This document shows, one piece after another, positions 7,820 to 15,787 of a stretch of DNA of 45,971 nucleotides. The stretch comes from Tabrizicola sp. (GTDB taxonomy: Bacteria; Pseudomonadota; Alphaproteobacteria; Rhodobacterales; Rhodobacteraceae), in assembly GCF_016793705.1 (NCBI RefSeq), contig NZ_JAEULO010000024.1, positions 1 through 45,971 on the forward strand. Direction: 5' to 3'. Made by a program: the position numbers and the translations under genes. The notes beneath the pieces were generated by a model. It made no database searches, was not told the origin of the DNA, and saw nothing but the letters and a program-made list of their open reading frames with translations. Position 1 is the stretch's first letter, and every line of letters begins with the position of its first letter.

Positions 7820-8899
7820 ATGACAGATAGCAAGACAACAGTACCTGGTGCATCGGCAGGCGGAGGCTTCTCTCTGCAGAACATCTTTCGCCGCCCGGAA
7901 GCGGGCGCAGCCGCGGGTTTCCTTATCATCCTGATCTTCTTCGGATATTTCGGCGTCCAGAACAACTTTCTGACGGCGCTCGGGACATCGACCTGGCTCA
8001 ACTTCGCCTCCAAGGTCGGCATCATCGCCATTCCGGTAGGCTTCCTGATGATTGCCGGTGAGATGGACATCTCGGTCGGCGCGCTGATCCCGGCGGGCGG
8101 CATCGTGCTGGCCATGGCAAGCGAGCTTTACGGGCTGAACATCTGGCTTTCGCTACTTCTCAGCCTCGGGATTGCGGGGGCCATTGGTTACGTCAACGGC
8201 ATGCTGGTCACGCGGACCAGGGTGCCCTCGCTGATCGTGACTCTCGCCACCCTCTTCGTCGTGGCGGGTCTGAACATCTTCGTCTCGAAGAAACTGGCCG
8301 GAACCACGCAGCACAGCGTTCAGGACGCGGGCCCCGTGTCCGAGTTCCTGCTGGGCGACTACCATACGCTGCAGTTCGGTGCGGACGATGCGCCCTTCAT
8401 CATCTTCCAAAGCCTGCAAAGCTCGTTCTTCATCTGGATCGTCTTTGCAATCATCTGCTTCTTCGTCCTGCACCTGTCGCCCTGGGGCAACTGGATCGCG
8501 GCGATGGGCGGCGACCAGCAAAGCGCCCGCAACGCAGGGATCCCGACGAACCGGCTGAAGATCGCACTCTTCATGCTGTCGGCAATGGCGTCGGCGCTGG
8601 TCGGGATGACCGAGGCCGTCCTGGCCAACACCGCCAGCACGACGACCCAGTTCGGCATGATCTTCAACTCGATCATCTGCGTCGTGGTGGGTGGCGTCCT
8701 TCTGACCGGAGGATTTGGAACGGTGACGGGCATCGTCTTCGGGACCCTGACCTTCGGCATCGTCTTCCAGGGGATCAACTTCACCACCTTCGACAAGGAC
8801 CTGAACCTTCTGTTCATCGGCGCGCTTCTGCTGATCGCAGTCCTGATGAACGAAACCTTCCGTAAAATGGCGACCAACTGGTCGTCCTCCAAGAAATGA
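7820..8899 (+). CDS. RbsC-type sugar ABC transporter permease (third)
   Basis: Permease of 359 residues, the third RbsC paralogue of the cluster, with GEMDISVGA near residue 84 and the RRPEAGA motif after a longer Gly/Ser/Ala-rich cytoplasmic N-terminus. An insertion relative to the other two, around residues 165-200, may be a periplasmic loop. The start at 7820 has GGGGGAGA 7 nt upstream; the frame stays open 99 nt further upstream without a good start. The stop overlaps or abuts the ATPase gene. It probably pairs as a homodimer with the second binding protein. Confidence 0.92.
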   Translation: MTDSKTTVPGASAGGGFSLQNIFRRPEAGAAAGFLIILIFFGYFGVQNNFLTALGTSTWLNFASKVGIIAIPVGFLMIAGEMDISVGALIPAGGIVLAMASELYGLNIWLSLLLSLGIAGAIGYVNGMLVTRTRVPSLIVTLATLFVVAGLNIFVSKKLAGTTQHSVQDAGPVSEFLLGDYHTLQFGADDAPFIIFQSLQSSFFIWIVFAIICFFVLHLSPWGNWIAAMGGDQQSARNAGIPTNRLKIALFMLSAMASALVGMTEAVLANTASTTTQFGMIFNSIICVVVGGVLLTGGFGTVTGIVFGTLTFGIVFQGINFTTFDKDLNLLFIGALLLIAVLMNETFRKMATNWSSSKK

Positions 8900-8907
8900 G
8901 GCCCGAC

Positions 8908-9732
8908 ATGTCAGCCAATGCCCCCATTCTTGCCCTTCGCAACGTCAACAAGAGCTTCGGCCCGATCGACGTGCTGCACGACATCAACCTGGAAGTCCGC
9001 GCTGGCGAGGTGTTGTGCCTCCTCGGCGACAACGGTGCAGGCAAGTCGACACTGATCCGCATCCTGTCCGGCGTCCACCAGCCCACGACCGGCGCCATCG
9101 AGATGGATGGCGGTCAGGTCAGCTTTCCCAACCCGCGCGCCGCGGCCGACAAGGGGATCGCGACCGTTCACCAGTTCGGCGGCACCTTCCCGCTGATGTC
9201 CATCGGTCGGTCGTTCTTTGTTGGCGTGGAGCCGACGAAAGGCTGGGGGCCGTTCAAGGTCTATGACCGGAAGAAGGCCAACGCCATCGCCGTGAAGGCC
9301 GTGCAGGACTTCGGCATCACCCGGATCGACGATGGCGACCGTCTGGTCGGCGGCCTCTCGGGCGGCGAGCGCCAGTCGCTCGCCATCGCCCGCGCCGTCC
9401 ACTTCGGCGCCCGCGTGCTGATCCTCGACGAACCGACTGCGGCGCTCGGCGTGAAACAGGCGGCGCACGTCCTGCGCATCGTGAACGAGGCAAAGCGGCG
9501 GGGTCTGGCGGTGATCTTCATCACCCACCAGGTCATGCACGCCATGGCTGTGGGCGACCACTTCGCCGTGCTGATCCGCGGCGCGGTCGCTGCCGATTTC
9601 AAGAAGGGCGAAAAATCCCGCGAGCAGATCACCGACCTGATGGCCGGTGGCGAAACCATGGCCGACCTGGAGAAATCCATCGACGGCTACATGAGCACCC
9701 ATGGCGGACACCCGCCGCCGCCCGCGCACTGA
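8908..9732 (+). CDS. Sugar ABC transporter ATP-binding protein, single domain
   Basis: ATPase of 274 residues with one complete nucleotide-binding domain: Walker A GDNGAGKST (about 40-48), signature LSGGERQ (150-156), Walker B VLILDEP (170-176) and the switch histidine in FITHQ. Most RbsA-type ATPases are about 500 residues with two domains; this is the half-length form, as in FrcA fructose transporters. The start at 8908 has GAGG 6 nt upstream; an ATG at 8896 overlaps the permease stop (ATGA) and is an alternative. It is the only ATPase in the operon and so presumably powers all three permeases. Confidence 0.92.
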   Translation: MSANAPILALRNVNKSFGPIDVLHDINLEVRAGEVLCLLGDNGAGKSTLIRILSGVHQPTTGAIEMDGGQVSFPNPRAAADKGIATVHQFGGTFPLMSIGRSFFVGVEPTKGWGPFKVYDRKKANAIAVKAVQDFGITRIDDGDRLVGGLSGGERQSLAIARAVHFGARVLILDEPTAALGVKQAAHVLRIVNEAKRRGLAVIFITHQVMHAMAVGDHFAVLIRGAVAADFKKGEKSREQITDLMAGGETMADLEKSIDGYMSTHGGHPPPPAH

Positions 9733-9740
9733 GCCTCCCT

Positions 9741-9804
9741 GGAAGGCCGCCTTCTCCCCTGTGGCCTTCCCTTGTCCGGGCCAGATTGCCCTCTGGCCCG
9801 GACA
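9741..9804 (+). terminator. Tandem stem-loops between transporter and catabolic genes
   Basis: Two successive hairpins: GGAAGGCC / GGCCTTCC (9741-9770), then a perfect 13-bp stem (9773-9785 paired with 9792-9804) with a 6-nt loop. They fill the only sizeable gap between the transporter and enzyme genes. There is no T-run, so partial attenuation or RNA processing fits better than complete termination. Confidence 0.6.
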
Positions 9805-9839
9805 GCAAACCAACCGATACCGAACCCGAGGCGGGACAA

Positions 9840-10844
9840 ATGACACAGAGAATTGCTGTAATCGGCGCAGGCCTGATGGGGGCCGACCACGCCCGTATCG
9901 TGGCCGAGGATCTGCCGGGCGCAACCCTGCAGGTGGTCTGCGACATGGATCAGGCCCGTGCACGAGATGTTGCCGATGCGCTTGGCGCAGCGGATGTAGG
10001 CAATGACCCCGAAGCGGTCATCGCGCGTGCCGATGTCGATGCCGTCATCATCGCGAGCCCGGACTTCACCCATGCACCGCTCAGCCTCGCCTGCATCCGC
10101 GCGGGCAAGCCGGTGCTTTGCGAAAAGCCCTTGTCGCAGAAGCCCGCCGAATGCATCGCCGTGATGGATGCCGAAATGGCCGCTGGCCGCCGCTTTGTGC
10201 AGGTCGGCTTCATGCGCCGTTTCGATCAGTCCTATGTCGAGATGAAGGCCGCGCTGACCGGCGGCAAGCTGGGCCGCGCGCTGATGATGCACAACTTCCA
10301 CCGCAATGTGGAAACCCCGGCGTCCGACTTCACTGGCGCCATGGCGATCACCAATTCGGCCCCGCATGAATTCGACGTGGTCCGCCATGTCCTCGGCTGC
10401 GAATATGCTTCGATCTCGGCCTATCAACCCAGGCGGTCGGATGCCCGCGTCGCTCCGGTGGTCATGGTGCTTGAAACCACCGACAACCAACTCGTCACCA
10501 TCGAGATCAACAACAACGCCGCCTACGGCTATGACGTCCGCGCCGAGCTGGTGGGCGAGGCCGGGTCGATTGCCATGACCAACGTGGCCTACACCCGCAC
10601 TGACATGAAGCTGTCCTCTGCCACGGTCTATGACGCCGATTGGCGTGGTCGCTATCACGAGGCCTATGTCCGCCAGAACCGGGCGTTCATGCACTTTGTC
10701 AACACTGGCGAATTCACCGCGATCGGCTCCAGCGCCTGGGATGGCTATGCCGCTGCCAAGGTTGCTGAAACCGGCGCCAAGGCCCTGGTCGCCGGAACCA
10801 AACTCGCGGTCGAGATGATCGACAAACCGGAGTTCTACAAATGA
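9840..10844 (+). CDS. Gfo/Idh/MocA family dehydrogenase, inositol 2-dehydrogenase-like
   Basis: Oxidoreductase of 334 residues. An N-terminal Rossmann fold has GAGLMG (about 9-14), followed by the family motif CEKPLS (Lys about 96) and the C-terminal Gfo/Idh/MocA domain. HEFDVVRH (about 176-183) supplies the Asp and His expected of an inositol dehydrogenase catalytic triad. It should oxidise a ring or chain hydroxyl with NAD(P)+. The start at 9840 follows GAGGCGGGACAA. The stop overlaps the next start by 4 nt (ATGA), so it is translationally coupled to the TIM-barrel protein. It is the first of three such dehydrogenases here. MocA-like function is as plausible as IolG-like function. Confidence 0.88.
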   Translation: MTQRIAVIGAGLMGADHARIVAEDLPGATLQVVCDMDQARARDVADALGAADVGNDPEAVIARADVDAVIIASPDFTHAPLSLACIRAGKPVLCEKPLSQKPAECIAVMDAEMAAGRRFVQVGFMRRFDQSYVEMKAALTGGKLGRALMMHNFHRNVETPASDFTGAMAITNSAPHEFDVVRHVLGCEYASISAYQPRRSDARVAPVVMVLETTDNQLVTIEINNNAAYGYDVRAELVGEAGSIAMTNVAYTRTDMKLSSATVYDADWRGRYHEAYVRQNRAFMHFVNTGEFTAIGSSAWDGYAAAKVAETGAKALVAGTKLAVEMIDKPEFYK

Positions 10845-11800
10845 AACTGGGGTTCGTATCCGACAGCCTTGGCGGAATGCCCTTCGACACCATGCTTGAC
10901 CACGCCGCCCGCATGGGCGTGTCCGGCGTCGAGGTGAACACCTGCGGCTGGTCCACCGCCCCGCATTTCGACCTTGCGGCGATGACCCGCGACGCGGGCG
11001 CCCGAAAGGCGTTCCTGAAGGCCTTCGCCGACCGAGGGCTGGAGGTGATCGCACTGAACGCCAACGGCAACCCGCTGCACCCGACCGACCCGAAGCAGGG
11101 ACAGGGACTGAAGGACACCATCCGCGTCGCCGGCGATCTGGGCATCAAGACCATCGTCACCATGTCCGGCCTGCCCGCCGGGCGCGACGGCGACCTGATG
11201 CCGAACTGGGTCGTTTCGTCCTGGCCGCCCGAAACGCAGGAAATCCTGCACTACCAGTGGCAGGAAAAGCTGATCCCGTTCTGGACCGAAATCGCCAGCC
11301 TCTGCCACGAGCATGGCGTGGAGAAGATCGCGCTGGAACTGCACGGCAACCAGGTCGTCTATAACGTCCCCAGCCTCTTCAAGCTGCGCGAAGCGGTCGG
11401 CCCGGTCATCGGCGCCAACCTAGACCCCAGCCACCTGATGTGGATGGGCGCCGACCCGCTCGTCGCCGCTGAACGTCTTGGCTCGGCCGTCTATCACGTC
11501 CATGCCAAGGACACCTTCCTGAACGCCCCCGTCCAGGCCACCACCTCGCTTCTGGAAAACGGCAGCCTGATGGACATCCCGGCCCGGTCCTGGTCCTACA
11601 TCACCCTGGGCTTCGGCCATGGCGAAGAATGGTGGCGGCAATTCTGCTACCGCTTGAAGATGGGCGGCTACGACGGCTGGCTGTCGATCGAGCATGAAGA
11701 CGTGCTTCTCAACTCGCTGGAAGGGCTGGAGAAATCCGTGGCGCTTCTGCAGGGCGTGATGCCGAAGGCCCCCGCCGACTACAAACCACAAGCAATCTGA
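10841..11800 (+). CDS. Sugar phosphate isomerase/epimerase-like TIM barrel protein
   Basis: Protein of 319 residues from the xylose isomerase-like / AP endonuclease 2 fold, the family of IolE, IolI and many sugar epimerases. Likely divalent-metal ligands are Glu in ALELH (about 166), Asp and His in NLDPSH (195, 198), His in YHVHAKD (about 221) and Glu in LSIEHED (284). It overlaps the preceding dehydrogenase by 4 nt, suggesting that it acts on the keto product of that enzyme by isomerisation, epimerisation or dehydration. It is longer than IolI and near IolE in size, but without clear identity to either. Confidence 0.85.
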   Translation: MKLGFVSDSLGGMPFDTMLDHAARMGVSGVEVNTCGWSTAPHFDLAAMTRDAGARKAFLKAFADRGLEVIALNANGNPLHPTDPKQGQGLKDTIRVAGDLGIKTIVTMSGLPAGRDGDLMPNWVVSSWPPETQEILHYQWQEKLIPFWTEIASLCHEHGVEKIALELHGNQVVYNVPSLFKLREAVGPVIGANLDPSHLMWMGADPLVAAERLGSAVYHVHAKDTFLNAPVQATTSLLENGSLMDIPARSWSYITLGFGHGEEWWRQFCYRLKMGGYDGWLSIEHEDVLLNSLEGLEKSVALLQGVMPKAPADYKPQAI

Positions 11801-11810
11801 GAGACGAGTC

Positions 11811-12119
11811 ATGGCCTGGATCGACGCCTGTTCCACCGACGACATTCCCAGCGAAGACGTGATCCGCTTCGATCACGGATCCCGCACCTTCATCATCGTC
11901 CGCGATCACGAGGACGGCTACTGGTGCGCCGACGGACTTTGCACGCATGAGGATATCCACCTCTGCGATGGAATGGTCGTCGAATGCACCATCGAATGCC
12001 CAAAGCATTCCTCGATCTTCAACGTCACCAATGGCGAGGTCGAAACCCCGCCCGCCTGCAACAACCTGCGCACCTACCCGACCAAGGTCGAGGGCGGGCG
12101 CGTCCTGATCGAGATCTGA
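11811..12119 (+). CDS. MocE-type Rieske 2Fe-2S ferredoxin
   Basis: Soluble protein of 102 residues with a complete Rieske cluster motif: Cys44-Thr-His46 and Cys63-Pro-Lys-His66, about 16 residues between the pairs. It belongs to the small Rieske ferredoxins that pass electrons to oxygenases; MocE of rhizopine catabolism is the named relative. There is no separate oxygenase alpha subunit nearby, so the likely electron acceptors are the two membrane di-iron proteins at 248 and 2494. No ferredoxin reductase gene (MocF-like) is visible in the window, so that partner must be encoded elsewhere. It sits tightly between two TIM-barrel isomerase genes. Confidence 0.9.
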   Translation: MAWIDACSTDDIPSEDVIRFDHGSRTFIIVRDHEDGYWCADGLCTHEDIHLCDGMVVECTIECPKHSSIFNVTNGEVETPPACNNLRTYPTKVEGGRVLIEI

Positions 12120-12120
12120 C

Positions 12121-12894
12121 ATGGCCTTCCAACTTGCGGCCTGCGCCGAAATGCTGTGGCGGGACCGGCCGATCTCGTGGCGGGCCAGCCGCCTGAAGGA
12201 GATGGGTTTCGGCGTCGGCCTCTGGAACTGGCCGGACTGGGACATCGCAGCGCTGGAACGGACAGGGGCCACCTTTACCATCATGAACGGCTATCTTCAG
12301 GGCCGCCTGACCGATGCGGAAGGCGCGGACGCGCTGGTGAAGTCGGCCCGTGAGACCGCGCAGGTCGGCAAGCGCCTTGGCGTCCACCGGCTGAACCTGC
12401 ACGGCACGGCTCTCGGCGATTTCGGCCTGCCAATTCCGCATCTGACCACGTTCTCTCCGGGAATGGAGCTGCGTGCCCGCGATACGCTGCATCGGATATG
12501 CGATCTGGCCGAGCAGGAAGGGGTAACGTTCACGCTGGAGAACCTGAACTTGCGCGAACATCCGGGCTGCCCTTTCAACTCGACCGCGTCGGTGCTCTCG
12601 CTGGTTTCTGCGGTGAACCGGCCGCAACTTCGCATCAACCTCGACCTCTACCACACCCAAATTGGCGAGGGCGACGTGATCCGTTGGGCAGAGGCCTGTC
12701 TGCCGTGGATCGGCGAGGTTCAGGTCGCCGACAACCCGGGCCGCTGCGAACCCGGCACGGGCGAGATGAACTGGCCGATGATCGCCCGGGCGCTGGACGC
12801 GATGGGCTACGCCGGACCTGTCGGAATGGAAGCCTTCGCCAAAGGCGACGAAGTGGCCGCGCTGGACGCCTTCCGCGCTGCCTTCACACTTTAA
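12121..12894 (+). CDS. Hydroxypyruvate isomerase-like TIM barrel protein
   Basis: Protein of 257 residues matching the hydroxypyruvate isomerase (Hyi/OtnI) family in length and motifs: TLENLN with Glu140, NLDLYHTQIGEGD with Asp175 and His178, QVADNPGR and GMEAF with Glu237. Glu140 and Glu237 correspond to the paired catalytic glutamates of the family. The enzyme should interconvert a small aldose/ketose or 2-oxo acid such as hydroxypyruvate and tartronate semialdehyde, or act on 2-oxo-tetronate. The gene starts 1 nt after the ferredoxin stop. No glyoxylate carboligase or tartronate semialdehyde reductase neighbour is present, so the real substrate may differ. Confidence 0.85.
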   Translation: MAFQLAACAEMLWRDRPISWRASRLKEMGFGVGLWNWPDWDIAALERTGATFTIMNGYLQGRLTDAEGADALVKSARETAQVGKRLGVHRLNLHGTALGDFGLPIPHLTTFSPGMELRARDTLHRICDLAEQEGVTFTLENLNLREHPGCPFNSTASVLSLVSAVNRPQLRINLDLYHTQIGEGDVIRWAEACLPWIGEVQVADNPGRCEPGTGEMNWPMIARALDAMGYAGPVGMEAFAKGDEVAALDAFRAAFTL

Positions 12895-12906
12895 GGGAAG
12901 ACCGAA

Positions 12907-13731
12907 ATGGGCATGTATCACAACCGGCCGCACGTTCAGGACCTGCGCGCGATGAAGAAGCGCGGCGAGAAGATCTCGATGCTCTATGTCTCGACCCATG
13001 ACGAGGCTGCGGCGGCTGCGGCGGCAGGCATCCACATGCTGTCGATCGAAGGCAAGGTCTTCGACGCCCAGATGCGTGAGGCGGCGGGCGACTGTTTCGT
13101 CCAGGTGGGCCTGCCCTATGGCGGCTGGGGCTCGTTCCAGGGCCGACCGCTCGCAACTGCGGAAGACTACCTGCGCGCGGCCTTTCACTATGCCGCTCTT
13201 GGTGGCGACGCCTACTATTGCTCGGCCTCCTACGACATCCAGAAGACGCTGGCCGACAACCACATTCCGGTCGTCGGCCACATCGGTCTGATCCCAAGTT
13301 ACATCAGCTGGACCGGCTGGCGTGCGGTCGGCAAATCGGCCTCCGAGGCCGAGGCGCTTTGGAAGCACACGCAGATGCTGGAAAAGATCGGCGTCTTCGG
13401 CGCCGAGCTTGAGGTGGTGCCCGACCGGGTGGCCAAGTACCTGTCCGAGAACTCCTCCGTGCTGATGCTGGGGATGGGCGCGGGCAAATATGCCGACGCA
13501 CAGTATCTCTTTACCGAGGATGTCTGCGGCTATGGCGTCAACCACAAGCCGCGCCATGGCAAGGTCTATGCCGAACTTGGCCCCAAGCTGAAAGCGATCC
13601 AGGACGAGCGCATCGCCGCCTTCAAGGCCTTCAAGGCCGATGTGGACAAGGGTGGCTATCCGGGTCCCGAACACACCGTTCCGATCAAGGACGAGGAATT
13701 CGACGCCTTCCTGAAGTCCGTGAAAGGCTGA
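12907..13731 (+). CDS. PanB-like (ketopantoate hydroxymethyltransferase family) protein, divergent
   Basis: Protein of 274 residues recognisable as a PanB homologue: KRGEKISML, GHIGLIP (His125), ELEVVP (Glu169, matching the PanB catalytic base), GMGAGKYADAQ and the C-terminal YPGPEH. PanB moves a hydroxymethyl group from methylene-tetrahydrofolate to a 2-oxo acid. Here several active-site positions differ. By eye the first Mg-binding Asp is Glu48, the second is Gly68, the Lys/Glu pair of VKIEGG becomes Tyr/Ser (YYCSAS), and about 20 residues between the metal ligands are missing. It is therefore unlikely to make pantothenate. Embedded in a sugar/polyol operon, it may do an aldol or retro-aldol step, perhaps with one-carbon release. 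Confidence 0.82.
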   Translation: MGMYHNRPHVQDLRAMKKRGEKISMLYVSTHDEAAAAAAAGIHMLSIEGKVFDAQMREAAGDCFVQVGLPYGGWGSFQGRPLATAEDYLRAAFHYAALGGDAYYCSASYDIQKTLADNHIPVVGHIGLIPSYISWTGWRAVGKSASEAEALWKHTQMLEKIGVFGAELEVVPDRVAKYLSENSSVLMLGMGAGKYADAQYLFTEDVCGYGVNHKPRHGKVYAELGPKLKAIQDERIAAFKAFKADVDKGGYPGPEHTVPIKDEEFDAFLKSVKG

Positions 13732-13735
13732 TCCG

Positions 13736-14764
13736 ATGCTGAGGATCGGGGTCGTCGGATACGGCACGGGCGGACAGCATTTCCACACACCCTTCATCGC
13801 GGCAGCCGAAGGTTGCACGCTGGCCGGTATCGTGGCGCGTGCCCCGGAAACGGTGGCCAAAGCACACGCCGATTGGCCCGATACCCCGATCTTCCCGAGT
13901 CTTGCGGCGATGATCGAGGCCCGCGTTTGCGACGCCGTCACCATCACCACTCCTCCGCAAACCCGGCGCGAGCTGGTGCTGGAGGCAATCGCGGCCGGAA
14001 TGCATGTCATCGCCGACAAGCCCTTCGCGCCGAACTACGACGGCGCGATGGAGCTTGACCGCGCCGCCAAGGCCAAGGGCATTACCCTCGGCGTCTACCA
14101 GAACCGCCGCTTCGACTCCGACCTGCAGACGCTGAAGAAGATCATCGACGACGGGCGCCTGGGAAAGATCTGGCGCATCGAAAGCCGGATGGACCAGGAT
14201 GGCGCGCATACCGTGGAACAGGGCCCCACCGGCGGCCTTCTTCGCGATCTCGGCAGCCATGTGGTCGACCAGATGGTGTACCTCCTCGGCCCGGTCGCAG
14301 TGGTCGACGCGCAAATGGACTACGCCCAGATGCCGGGCGGGCTGACCGATGTCAGCTTCACCATCACGCTTCGCCATGAAAACGGTGCGCACAGCCATCT
14401 GTCAGCCTCCAAGCTGAACCACATCGATGCGCGCGAATTGCGTGCCTATGGCGACAAGGGCGCCTACGTGTCCTCGACCATTGACGTGCAGGCGCAGGAC
14501 ATCTTCGCCGGCAAGCGCCCGGTGCACGACCTATCCGCATGGGGGTATGAGCCCGAGGCGAACTGGGGCACGCTGTTCACCTCGGTGGGCCGTGAAACCA
14601 TCCCGTCGGAGCAGGGTCGCTACCACGATTACTACGAGGCTTTCGCAAGGGCCGTCCGTGAACGCACCCCGCCGCCCGTCACCGCCGAAACCGGCGCCCG
14701 CACGCTCGCCATCCTCGACGCCGCGCGGCAAAGCGCGACCGAGGGGCGATCCATCGCTCTCTAG
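13736..14764 (+). CDS. Gfo/Idh/MocA family oxidoreductase, scyllo-inositol dehydrogenase (IolW/YdgJ)-like
   Basis: Oxidoreductase of 342 residues starting MLRIGVVGYGTGG, a Rossmann glycine motif. It carries DKPFAP (Lys about 91) instead of the usual EKP, and GGLLRDLGSHVVDQ, which resembles the IolW/YdgJ-type scyllo-inositol dehydrogenases. The product should be an NAD(P)-dependent dehydrogenase for a cyclic or open-chain sugar. It begins 4 nt after the PanB-like gene and is followed 27 nt later by the third dehydrogenase. The subgroup assignment rests on these motifs only. Confidence 0.85.
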   Translation: MLRIGVVGYGTGGQHFHTPFIAAAEGCTLAGIVARAPETVAKAHADWPDTPIFPSLAAMIEARVCDAVTITTPPQTRRELVLEAIAAGMHVIADKPFAPNYDGAMELDRAAKAKGITLGVYQNRRFDSDLQTLKKIIDDGRLGKIWRIESRMDQDGAHTVEQGPTGGLLRDLGSHVVDQMVYLLGPVAVVDAQMDYAQMPGGLTDVSFTITLRHENGAHSHLSASKLNHIDARELRAYGDKGAYVSSTIDVQAQDIFAGKRPVHDLSAWGYEPEANWGTLFTSVGRETIPSEQGRYHDYYEAFARAVRERTPPPVTAETGARTLAILDAARQSATEGRSIAL

Positions 14765-14791
14765 ATCTCCTTACGAAAAGGCTTCTTGTCC

Positions 14792-15787
14792 ATGCTCAAA
14801 GTCGGACTTCTCGGCGCAGGCCGCATTGCAGGCGTCCATGCCACCGCCATCACCTCCAATCCCGGCTCGACCCTCGTCGCCGTGTCGGACATCAACGCGG
14901 ACGCTGCCGCGAAGCTTGCTGCCCAGTATGGGGCAAAGGCACGGTCGACGGACGCGATCCTGAACGATCCGGCCATCGACGCGGTCCTGATCGCCACCTC
15001 GACAGACACCCATTCCGACCTGATCGAACGGGCAACCGGGGCCGGAAAGGCCGTCCTGTGCGAAAAGCCGGTCGACCTGTCGCTGGCCCGCGCGCAAGCC
15101 TGCCAGAAGGTTGCGGCCAAGAACGGCAAGCCGGTCATGATCGGATTCAACCGTCGCTTCGACCCGAACTTCGCGGCCCTGAAAGCTGCGCTGGACAAGG
15201 GCGAGATCGGCAGGCCGGAGCTTCTGTCGATCACTTCCTTTGACCCCGCTCCGCCGCCGGTCGCCTACATCAAGGTGTCGGGTGGCCTATTCCGCGACAT
15301 GATGATCCATGACTTCGACATGGCGAATTTCCTGATGGGCGCGGCGCCGGTCTCTGTCAGCGCCGTCGGCACATCCATTGTCGATCCAGCCATCGGCGCG
15401 GCAGGCGATGTGGATACTGCTGTCGTGACCCTCTCCTATGCCGACGGCCGCATCGCCGTGATCAAGAACTCGCGCCGGGCGGTCTACGGCTATGATCAGC
15501 GGGTCGAGCTTCTTGGGTCCGAAGGGCTCTTGCAGGCGCAAAACATGCTGGAAAACACCGTGGTCAAGTCTACCGCGGCGGGCGTTACAGGGGCTAAGCC
15601 GACCTATTTCTTCCTGGAACGCTACATGGCGGCCTATGCTGCCGAATGGGCGGCCTTTGTGGCGGCGGTGACTGAAGGAACTCCTGTACCCGTGACTTTG
15701 GGCGATGGCGTGGCGGCACTTGCCATGGCTGAAGCCGCGACCCGTTCAGCGAAAGCGGGCCAGCCCGTGAGCCTCTCCGATGTCTGA
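14792..15787 (+). CDS. iolG: Inositol 2-dehydrogenase-like Gfo/Idh/MocA protein
   Basis: Protein of 331 residues with GLLGAGRIAGVH at the N-terminus, CEKPVDLS (Lys92), GFNRRFDPNF and GGLFRDMMIHDFDMA, the set typical of alphaproteobacterial inositol 2-dehydrogenases (IolG/IdhA), which oxidise myo-inositol to scyllo-inosose with NAD+. The start is the ATG at 14792 with AAGG 9 nt upstream; a TTG two codons earlier is unlikely. Its 3' end overlaps by 8 nt a degenerate iolC start, the gene that would normally follow in an inositol operon. Of the three dehydrogenases here this is the most convincing IolG, although the substrate could be an inositol derivative. Confidence 0.85.
   Translation: MLKVGLLGAGRIAGVHATAITSNPGSTLVAVSDINADAAAKLAAQYGAKARSTDAILNDPAIDAVLIATSTDTHSDLIERATGAGKAVLCEKPVDLSLARAQACQKVAAKNGKPVMIGFNRRFDPNFAALKAALDKGEIGRPELLSITSFDPAPPPVAYIKVSGGLFRDMMIHDFDMANFLMGAAPVSVSAVGTSIVDPAIGAAGDVDTAVVTLSYADGRIAVIKNSRRAVYGYDQRVELLGSEGLLQAQNMLENTVVKSTAAGVTGAKPTYFFLERYMAAYAAEWAAFVAAVTEGTPVPVTLGDGVAALAMAEAATRSAKAGQPVSLSDV

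Noticed and set aside
12907-13731. Genuine pantothenate biosynthesis panB
   Set aside because: Key metal and substrate residues differ, a segment is missing, panC is absent and the gene lies inside a catabolic operon.
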